This document shows positions 1 to 5,549 of a DNA stretch of 27,482 nucleotides, piece after piece. How positions within the stretch are numbered: the first letter of the stretch is position 1; every line of letters begins with the position of its first letter. Both the position numbers and the translations under genes were made by a program. The DNA comes from an uncultured bacterium (lineage in GTDB: Bacteria > Cyanobacteriota > Vampirovibrionia > Gastranaerophilales > Gastranaerophilaceae): positions 1-27,482 of the forward strand of contig USEW01000006.1 in assembly GCA_900553845.1 (NCBI GenBank). Direction: 5' to 3'. Below the pieces are notes generated by a model. The model did no database searches and was not told where the DNA came from. It saw only the letters and a list, made by a program, of their open reading frames with translations.

Positions 1-103
1 CAAACAAAACCTGAAACTGGGTCGTTTCAGCTTTTGTTTTTCACACAGCTTACGCTTGCAGCCTGAAACGGAATGCGAGGATTATGCCAAGCCAAATAAT
101 TTA
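1..103 (+). repeat. palindromic interspersed repeat inside rdgB (partial at window edge)
   Basis: GC-richer than its surroundings. It contains an inverted repeat at 5-17 and 24-36 (13 bases with one mismatch, core CTGAAAC/GTTTCAG). Its right end, 61-100, matches 5353-5392 in the lysozyme-like gene at 32 of 40 positions by eye, with no gaps. In both places the end reads as P.T.C.D...KPNN in the frame of the downstream host sequence. The left boundary is not visible. Confidence 0.6.
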
Positions 104-526
104 GTTCGATTGATTGACGATTATAATAACTATTGTATTTTAAGCGATGATACTGGGCTTTTTGTTGAAACACTAAACGGCGCTCCAGGCATTTATTCTG
201 CAAGATACGACACAACACCTGAGAAACGAATTCAAAAGCTGCTTAATGCACTTGAGGAGAAAAACAATAGAAATGCTAAATTTTTATGCACAATGGTCCT
301 TTTATCATCGAATGGTAATATTTTATATACAAGCACTGGTGAAATAAAAGGATCTATAACAAATTCAATACAAGGTATAAATGGATTTGGCTATGACCCT
401 GTATTTTTTATTGATTCTTTAAACAAAACCATGGCACAATTAACAAAAGAAGAAAAAAATACAATATCACATCGCGCAAAAGCGTTAATTCCAATCCTTG
501 AATTTATAAAAACAAATATTTTATAA
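2..526 (+). CDS. rdgB: RdgB/HAM1 XTP/dITP diphosphatase, 5'-partial, with in-frame repeat insertion
   Basis: House-cleaning nucleotide pyrophosphatase that hydrolyses non-canonical purine triphosphates (XTP, dITP) to monophosphates in the cytoplasm, keeping them out of DNA. The family core is clear: SDDTGL, then LNGAPGIYSARY, GFGYDPVF near the C-terminus, and the terminal SHRAKAL. The normal N-terminal part (nucleotide-binding T/SNN.K segment and FEENA) is absent or lies outside the window. The frame is open without a stop from position 2, so the gene probably begins upstream; the internal TTG at 56 is unlikely to be the true start. About the first 100 bases are a palindromic repeat whose translation (ending ..YAKPNN) runs directly into family sequence at LVRLIDDYNNYCIL. 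Whether the enzyme still works with this insert near the active site cannot be judged. Family assignment is firm; completeness and activity are uncertain. Confidence 0.88.
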   Translation, partial: KQNLKLGRFSFCFSHSLRLQPETECEDYAKPNNLVRLIDDYNNYCILSDDTGLFVETLNGAPGIYSARYDTTPEKRIQKLLNALEEKNNRNAKFLCTMVLLSSNGNILYTSTGEIKGSITNSIQGINGFGYDPVFFIDSLNKTMAQLTKEEKNTISHRAKALIPILEFIKTNIL

Positions 527-756
527 ACGTTTTATGCTAAAATATTAAGAAATGTAACGGTTTTTTATAAAAACTGAAATTTTGTTTTCGTTATATACTT
601 TATATATATGTAAGACATACACAAGAGAGCTTAAACAAAAATCAAAACCTACACATTTTTTACTGACTTCCTAATCCTTCCTAATTATTACAAAATTTTG
701 CCTCTAAAATAATAGAGGTTTTTTTTTATTTAATACTAATATTATTAATTATCTGT
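527..756. other. intergenic region between rdgB and the 397-residue gene
   Basis: No convincing coding sequence. Very AT-rich, with a TATATA-rich stretch near 590-608 that could act as a promoter. A clean terminator lies at 701-728, about 175 bases after the rdgB stop. This leaves room for a short independent transcript (roughly 610-728), but no known RNA family was recognised. Confidence 0.4.
701..728 (+). terminator. Rho-independent terminator
   Basis: The stem CCTCTA/TAGAGG (701-706 and 713-718) with loop AAATAA is followed by an unbroken run of ten T (719-728). It would end rdgB transcription or a small transcript starting downstream of rdgB. Confidence 0.8.
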
Positions 757-1950
757 TTATAATTCCAAATTATTAATATCTACTTCAAAATCTGTTTCAA
801 AAGGTGGTGGAGGTTGAAGCATATTTATATGATTATTTGGATTTTGAGATGAGGAATAAGATAATTGAGGTAAGCTTTTTTCCTCACCTGAATTTAATAC
901 AATAGCCTCAGCAATTATGTCTAAATATTTTTTTCGATATTCAATATCAACATCAAACATTTCATTCATATATAAAAATATATCATTTAAAACATTAAAT
1001 ACGTTTTGAATATCTTTATTTAGATCCAAGCTAAAAATGTGTTCCATAACCTTTAAATTTTTTTTAAATTCAGTACTATTAATTTTTTCAATAATAGAAT
1101 TACTGACTAATTTTCCATATTGTGTCTTATTTAATAATACTTTGTTGTCATCAAATGATTCAATTGAAAGTTCATAATTAGGATTTTGTTTTCTTTTTTG
1201 GTATATATATTGATGGTATAATTGTATGGAAGTTTGCATTATATCCTCAAAAAGAACTTTATGAATGTCCAAAATTTCAGCTATTTGTTTTCTTATTAGT
1301 TTTATTTGCGTAGAATTTAATTTTTTTAAAATTTGCAAAAATTTCGAAAGAAATATTGCAATATTTATTCTTTTTTTGTCAATTTCATTTCTTTTATCAG
1401 CTTCAAGATTATATTTTTGTATATGCTTTATCCTATTTTCTAATATTTTATTTTGTAAAATTTCTTTTTGAGTTTGAACTTTTTCTTCATTATATATGCC
1501 TGGATTAAAAGTAGGTGATGAAACAATAGGATCCTTATTATATCTTACATATTCTTCATTATATGGCATATAATATATCGTATCGCGATTGTCATCTTTA
1601 TTAATAAAATTTTCAGTGGAAAGTTTTTTGTTTATATAATCAATCTCATTTTGAAATGATAGTTCAAGCTGTTTTAATGATTCTAAAATGTTGCAAGGTT
1701 GTTCATTTTCTATCGATTTCAATAATGAAAGTTCTTCATTGTCTTTTGATGTTTCGGATATTTCTAAATTAACATCAATTTGATTTTTATACTCATCCAT
1801 TGTTCTATGCATTTGAGATGTTTTAGGGGTATTTAGAACTATTGAACTAACCTCAGGTTTTATTTTTTTAGCTGATTTTTTTATATTTCCCAACCTATGG
1901 CTGCCAAATTTTTGCATAGCAAAACTAGTGTTAATGTTTATTATTTTCAT
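757..1950 (-). CDS. uncharacterised helical protein with FG-type N-terminal leader
   Basis: A 397-residue protein of no family I recognise. It starts MKIININTSFAMQKFGSHRL: no hydrophobic signal peptide, but a short leader with Phe15-Gly16 like those of the M16 peptidase and HAD-IIB protein here. The body is mostly charged and predicted helical (Lys/Glu/Asn/Ile-rich), with possible coiled-coil stretches around residues 60-115 and 160-235. The C-terminus is a low-complexity proline segment (LQPPPPF) followed by an acidic tail ending INNLEL. No cysteine-rich or catalytic motif stands out. The start is supported by GAAAGGG about seven bases upstream of ATG, and a TATAAT box lies at 1995-2000 on this strand. 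It stands alone, downstream of the permease genes with a gap of about 100 bases. A secreted, effector-like or cell-envelope role is conceivable but only inferred. Confidence 0.75.
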   Translation of the reverse strand: MKIININTSFAMQKFGSHRLGNIKKSAKKIKPEVSSIVLNTPKTSQMHRTMDEYKNQIDVNLEISETSKDNEELSLLKSIENEQPCNILESLKQLELSFQNEIDYINKKLSTENFINKDDNRDTIYYMPYNEEYVRYNKDPIVSSPTFNPGIYNEEKVQTQKEILQNKILENRIKHIQKYNLEADKRNEIDKKRINIAIFLSKFLQILKKLNSTQIKLIRKQIAEILDIHKVLFEDIMQTSIQLYHQYIYQKRKQNPNYELSIESFDDNKVLLNKTQYGKLVSNSIIEKINSTEFKKNLKVMEHIFSLDLNKDIQNVFNVLNDIFLYMNEMFDVDIEYRKKYLDIIAEAIVLNSGEEKSLPQLSYSSSQNPNNHINMLQPPPPFETDFEVDINNLEL

Positions 1951-2048
1951 AATATCCCTTTCACATGTTTCTATGAAAATAGTAAGCTAAACATATTATA
2001 CTTACAATACTATGATAATAAAAATTAACAAAATGCAAGATATCAATT

Positions 2049-2888
2049 TTATCCTTTCACAGCACCTTCGTTTTCGCCTGAAATAAAGAATTTTTGAGTA
2101 AAAATAAAGAAAATTAATATAGGTATTACTGATATTATAGCACCTGATGCAATAAGTCGCCAGTTTGAAGAAAACATTCCTGTTAAATCATTTAAACCAA
2201 CGGGTAGTGTATATAATTGTTTATTATTTAAAACGATACTTGGCCATAAAAACTCTCCCCAACAACCAATAAATGTAAAAATGGCAAGAACTGATAGTGT
2301 TGGTTTTGTCATTGGTAGAATAACTTTTAACCATATTTGAAACATATTTGCTCCATCAATTAATGCAGCTTCTTCAATTTCTTTGGGTAAATTTAAAAAT
2401 GCACTTCGCATTAAAAATATACCAAAAGCATTAACTGCAAATGGCAAAATTAATCCCAAATAACCTTGCACAATTCCATAATAGTCGATTAAATGAAGTT
2501 TTATCACAATTAGATACACACTTAACATTATTGTTTGAAATGGAATCATTATAGTTGAAAGTATTAAATAAAATATTGTTTTTTTTCCAAAAAATTCCAT
2601 TCTTGCCAAAGGATAAGCAGCAAGTGAGGAAAATAAAAGATTTAATATGACAGTAAAAGATGCGACTATAAAACTATTTATAAAGTAAGTTATAAAAGGT
2701 ATTTGGTTCCATACATCAATAAAGTTTTTAAACGTAAAAGATTTGGGGATTAAATTTGGAGGGTAGGCAAATATATTCTCGGCATTTCCTTTTAAAGCTG
2801 TCGATAAAAGCCATAAAAACGGAAAAATGGATATTATTGAAACTATAACTAAAATAATATGCGTTAAAATTCTATTTAAACGGTTCAT
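2049..2888 (-). CDS. CUT1 carbohydrate ABC transporter permease, MalG/UgpE type
   Basis: Inner-membrane permease subunit of a carbohydrate ABC importer. It is 279 residues, the family's usual size, with six hydrophobic segments starting at residues 8-30. It carries the cytoplasmic EAA loop that docks the ATPase (EEAALIDGANMFQIWLKVIL, about residues 167-186), followed by LP.TKP. The C-terminal sequence (FISGENEGAVKG) is characteristic of the MalG/UgpE branch. Its ATG overlaps the stop of the upstream permease gene by four bases (ATGA), implying translational coupling. No solute-binding protein or ATPase is present in the window, so the substrate cannot be named; glycerol-3-phosphate, oligosaccharides and other sugars are all possible. 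Confidence 0.93.
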   Translation of the reverse strand: MNRLNRILTHIILVIVSIISIFPFLWLLSTALKGNAENIFAYPPNLIPKSFTFKNFIDVWNQIPFITYFINSFIVASFTVILNLLFSSLAAYPLARMEFFGKKTIFYLILSTIMIPFQTIMLSVYLIVIKLHLIDYYGIVQGYLGLILPFAVNAFGIFLMRSAFLNLPKEIEEAALIDGANMFQIWLKVILPMTKPTLSVLAIFTFIGCWGEFLWPSIVLNNKQLYTLPVGLNDLTGMFSSNWRLIASGAIISVIPILIFFIFTQKFFISGENEGAVKG

Positions 2889-3757
2889 ATTTTGTACCTC
2901 TTGGATTCAAAAACAAAAATATTTATAATCGAAAATACTAAAACAATAATTAGAAGTACAAAAGAAGCAGCCGAGGCAAGCCCCATATCAAGATTTTCAA
3001 AAGCCCTTTCATAAATATAATAGACAATAGTTTTTGTTGAATTTAAAGGACCGCCCTTTGTCAACATATATATTTCTACAAACACTTTTAAAGCGCTTAT
3101 TGAACTTATTGTACTTACAAGCGCTATTGTTGGCATTAAATGAGGAATAGTTACATTTTTATGAACTTCAAACCAATTTGCACCATCAATCTGACAAGCT
3201 TCAATAAGCTCTCGATTTACTGACATAAGGCTTGAAAGGTATATCATCATATAATATCCGACACCTTTAAATATTGTCAAAGCACATACTGAATATATTG
3301 CAACATTCGGGTCTGTTAAAAAGCTTACAGGGGGTATATTTATATAACTTAATACATAATTTATTATTCCGTTTTGAGCGTATAGCCATTTAAACGCTAT
3401 TGCAACCACAACTATTGATATTATTACAGGTAAATATATTATTAATTTATATAATTGCAAAAACATTATTTTTTGATTTATTAATATTGCTAAAAACATT
3501 GGAAATAGTGTTAAAATAGGCACACAAACCAAAAGATATATAAATGTATTTATTATGACTTTATGAAATTGTGAGTCAAAAATTAAATATTTATAATTTT
3601 CAAACCCAATAAATATAGGGTCATATATATTTTTTGAAAAATCAAAAAAACTTAGTTTTAATGTATATAAAAAAGGAATATAGAAAAATATACCAAGCAA
3701 AATAATTGCGCCAAGCAAAAAAAGGTATGGTGTATATTTTTTTATATGACTATACAT
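2885..3757 (-). CDS. CUT1 carbohydrate ABC transporter permease, MalF/UgpA type
   Basis: Partner of the downstream permease; the two would form the heterodimeric membrane channel of a sugar importer. It is 290 residues with six predicted membrane helices (the first about residues 11-33). The EAA loop is IEACQIDGANWFEVHKNVTI, followed by PHL.P, and the signature LTKGGPLNSTKTIVYYIYE is typical of the UgpA/MalF group. It is the first gene of the pair and ends in an ATGA overlap with the second. A near-consensus promoter (TTGCAA, 17 bases, TATAAT on the minus strand) ends only six bases before the ATG, so the mRNA may be leaderless. No better internal Met is present before the first helix. The transport role is firm; the substrate is unknown. 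Confidence 0.93.
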   Translation of the reverse strand: MYSHIKKYTPYLFLLGAIILLGIFFYIPFLYTLKLSFFDFSKNIYDPIFIGFENYKYLIFDSQFHKVIINTFIYLLVCVPILTLFPMFLAILINQKIMFLQLYKLIIYLPVIISIVVVAIAFKWLYAQNGIINYVLSYINIPPVSFLTDPNVAIYSVCALTIFKGVGYYMMIYLSSLMSVNRELIEACQIDGANWFEVHKNVTIPHLMPTIALVSTISSISALKVFVEIYMLTKGGPLNSTKTIVYYIYERAFENLDMGLASAASFVLLIIVLVFSIINIFVFESKRYKI

Positions 3758-3763
3758 CTTCTC

Positions 3764-3792
3764 ATTATAATTTAATCACTATTGTCTTGCAA
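3764..3792 (-). promoter_or_regulatory. promoter of the permease operon, possibly leaderless
   Basis: Reading the minus strand, TTGCAA (3787-3792), a 17-base spacer and TATAAT (3764-3769) match sigma-70 consensus well. Only six bases (GAGAAG) separate the -10 box from the ATG at 3757, so transcription would begin at or beside the start codon. Confidence 0.5.
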
Positions 3793-3874
3793 TAACTTTA
3801 AGTATTTTAACTTAAAGATTTTTACGAATTTAAAAAGCATTTCAAATAGTTTATACTGAAAATGTAAAATTTTT

Positions 3875-3894
3875 AAGGAGAAATTAAAATGTAA
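3875..3894 (+). promoter_or_regulatory. orphan ribosome-binding site with start codon followed directly by stop
   Basis: AAGGAG (3875-3880), eight bases, then ATG (3889-3891) and immediately TAA (3892-3894). A TATACT box lies upstream at 3852-3857. No plus-strand gene follows until 4414. It overlaps the 3' end of the LprI-like gene on the other strand. It may be the scar of a deleted gene, or chance. Confidence 0.35.
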
Positions 3895-4378
3895 AAATAG
3901 AATCAATAGTTTTATCAGAACAAGCTGATTCATCATGATTAAAATCATTATAAAGGCAATATAATTTTATTGAGCGTTTGTATTGTTCTATTTTATTTAA
4001 AATTAGTTCATTTAAATAACTATCAGATGAAATAGAATAATTGGAACCATAATATGTAGAATCTTCTATGTTGTGTGGCAATATAACATCTCTTTGAATA
4101 AATTTATATTTATTAAATTCTTCTTTATCTTTTTTAAAAGCTTTAATAAATGATTTATCATTGGAGTAAATTTTAATTATTTTATCACAAATTTGGTTAA
4201 ATATAGTTTCAATTTCTATTGTAGATTTATTGGAAAAATTAAGCATATCAGCTTGAGTTGGATAAAAATTATTTTCTTGATTTAATTTTATATAATTATT
4301 TTTTGCAAAAACAAATGTTGTAAATGAAGATATAAAAATAATTAAGATAATAAAGATTAAGTTGGATAATTTTTTCAT
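3884..4378 (-). CDS. secreted LprI/DUF1311-like protein (possible lysozyme inhibitor)
   Basis: A predicted exported protein of 164 residues. The start chosen is the ATG at 4378, which gives a classic signal peptide (MKKLSNLIFIILIIFISS.., cleavage probably after VFA). The longer frame back to 4564 would run through the divergent lysozyme gene. The mature part has the layout of the DUF1311/LprI domain: TQADML, then a helical stretch with spaced hydrophobics, a central region resembling the family's AW..FRD block, and a YLNELI..KIEQY helix corresponding to the C-terminal R...EL helix. Cysteines occur at about residues 62, 138 and 153 of this start. LprI of Mycobacterium is a lysozyme inhibitor; most family members are uncharacterised. 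It is transcribed divergently from a GH108 lysozyme-like gene 35 bases away, which fits an inhibitor or immunity role. That role is inferred; the domain match by eye is moderate. Confidence 0.6.
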   Translation of the reverse strand: MKKLSNLIFIILIIFISSFTTFVFAKNNYIKLNQENNFYPTQADMLNFSNKSTIEIETIFNQICDKIIKIYSNDKSFIKAFKKDKEEFNKYKFIQRDVILPHNIEDSTYYGSNYSISSDSYLNELILNKIEQYKRSIKLYCLYNDFNHDESACSDKTIDSIFTF

Positions 4379-4413
4379 AAATAAATAATAACATAAGAAA
4401 GGAGAAAATAAAA

Positions 4414-5382
4414 ATGTCTTATGAAAATTTTCAAAAAGCTTTAGAGTTTTTATTTCCATCTGAGGGTGGATATTCAAATCACAAGAATGACAAAGGCGGA
4501 GCAACAAATATGGGGATAACACAAAATACATACAATGCTTACCGTAAAAGTAAAAATTTACCAATTAAAGATGTAAAAAATATCACAAAAAATGAAGCTA
4601 TAAAAATCTATTATGAAAATTATTGGCTCCCATCGGGAGCTAATAAAATTAATGATAGCTCAATGAGCATAGCTTTATTTGATACAGCAGTATTACATGG
4701 TCCCAGCACTGCAAAAAAATATTATAATCAAAGTAATGGTAATATAGATAAATTTTTAAATATAAGAAAACAAAGTTATAATAGAATCATTGAAGAAGAC
4801 CCATCGCAAAAAGTTTTTTATGAAGGTTGGAATAATCGCGTTGAAAATTTAAGAAAATATACCTCAAATTCAAATAAAAATATAAAAAACGATGATGAAA
4901 ATATTGCTAAACATGAAAATAAAGTGCTGTATGGCGGTATAACTTATGAGCAGCCAAGTGAACAAGCTGATTATGTAAATCAAATTAACAATATGTATCA
5001 AGAATTAATGAATGAACAATCTAGTGAAAATATGCTTTACACCCGCGAACAAATTGGCAATATGTCAGCTGACGAGTATTTGCAAAACGAGCCGATGATA
5101 ATGGGGCAGCTTAGAGTCCAAGGTATTCCAAGCGAAAAACAAATAAATCAACAAAATGATCTTTCAGGTTTTGTAAACCAAATAAGCGGCAATTCAAACA
5201 TATTTACCCGTGAAGAAATAAAAAATATGACGACTGATGAATATTTAAAAAATGAGAAGGCTATAGATTTTCAGCGGATTTTCGGTAGGACGGAGTCGAG
5301 CGAATGCGAGCGAGCCCGTAACATAAAGCAATCCGCTGGAGTGGAAGGCGAAGCCTGTAACGAAATGCAAGGATTGCGTTAA
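4414..5382 (+). CDS. GH108 lysozyme-like protein with interrupted C-terminal repeat region
   Basis: Putative peptidoglycan hydrolase of glycoside hydrolase family 108 (phage/secretion-type muramidase). The N-terminal domain, about residues 1-150, has the family signature SEGGYSNHKNDKGGATNMGI with the likely catalytic Glu17, then YYENYWLPSGAN, FDTAVLHGPSTA and FYEGWNNRVENLRKY. There is no signal peptide, as in endolysin-like members. After an Asn/Lys linker, a unit of about 34 residues is present twice: YTREQIGNMSADEYLQNEP... from residue 209 and FTREEIKNMTTDEYLKNEKA from residue 264. The second copy breaks at Gln287, where a palindromic repeat inserts and adds an unrelated tail (RIFGRTESSECE...GLR) before the stop. 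AGGAG about nine bases before ATG supports the start. The domain is probably intact enough to be active; the C-terminal targeting part is lost. Confidence 0.82.
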   Translation: MSYENFQKALEFLFPSEGGYSNHKNDKGGATNMGITQNTYNAYRKSKNLPIKDVKNITKNEAIKIYYENYWLPSGANKINDSSMSIALFDTAVLHGPSTAKKYYNQSNGNIDKFLNIRKQSYNRIIEEDPSQKVFYEGWNNRVENLRKYTSNSNKNIKNDDENIAKHENKVLYGGITYEQPSEQADYVNQINNMYQELMNEQSSENMLYTREQIGNMSADEYLQNEPMIMGQLRVQGIPSEKQINQQNDLSGFVNQISGNSNIFTREEIKNMTTDEYLKNEKAIDFQRIFGRTESSECERARNIKQSAGVEGEACNEMQGLR

Positions 5383-5398
5383 GCCGAATAATCCAAGA
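5275..5398 (+). repeat. palindromic interspersed repeat inserted in the GH108 gene
   Basis: About 124 bases, visibly GC-richer than the gene it sits in. Inverted repeats: CAGCGGATT (5272-5280) with AATCCGCTG (5330-5338); GCAATCC (5329-5335) with GGATTGC (5371-5377); and a small AGGC-GAA-GCCT hairpin near 5346-5356. The right end 5353-5392 matches 61-100 in rdgB (32/40 by eye). The length is 1 mod 3, so the host frame is shifted. Boundaries are inferred from where host-like protein sequence stops and resumes. Confidence 0.65.
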
Positions 5399-5533
5399 CA
5401 ACTAAAAACCATAGGCATTCCAAGCCAAGCTCAAGCAAACGAAGCAGTCCAAAGCGGCGGTATGGTTTATGTCCAACCTTATACAAGATCTGACGGCACC
5501 GAAGTAAAAGGGTATTATAGGAGTGTGAGGTGA
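5381..5533 (+). pseudogene. displaced C-terminal piece of the GH108 protein
   Basis: In the frame one base on from the upstream gene, this reads KPNN, then QLKTIGIPSQAQANEAVQSG, then GMVYVQPYTRSDGTEVKGYY, RSVR and stop. QLKTIGIPS completes the second repeat unit (compare QLRVQGIPSEKQ in the first), and the YTRSDGTEV.GYYRS ending is a natural protein terminus. It is therefore the original C-terminus, separated from its gene by the repeat insertion. Confidence 0.75.
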
Positions 5534-5549
5534 TAATCATCACCTTTTT
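5528..5549 (+). terminator. terminator spanning the end of the GH108 region and the M16 stop
   Basis: The stem AGGTGAT (5528-5534) pairs with ATCACCT (5539-5545), loop AATC, followed by T5. It contains the TGA of the GH108 tail and overlaps the stop of the convergent M16 gene. Confidence 0.6.

Noticed and set aside
4379..4564. Longer N-terminus for the LprI-like protein
   Set aside because: It would overlap the lysozyme gene on the opposite strand and hide a classic signal peptide that begins at the 4378 ATG.
4832..5270. Repeated 34-residue units as a CRISPR or DNA tandem repeat
   Set aside because: Similarity is at protein level only, two copies, and spacing is not regular at DNA level.
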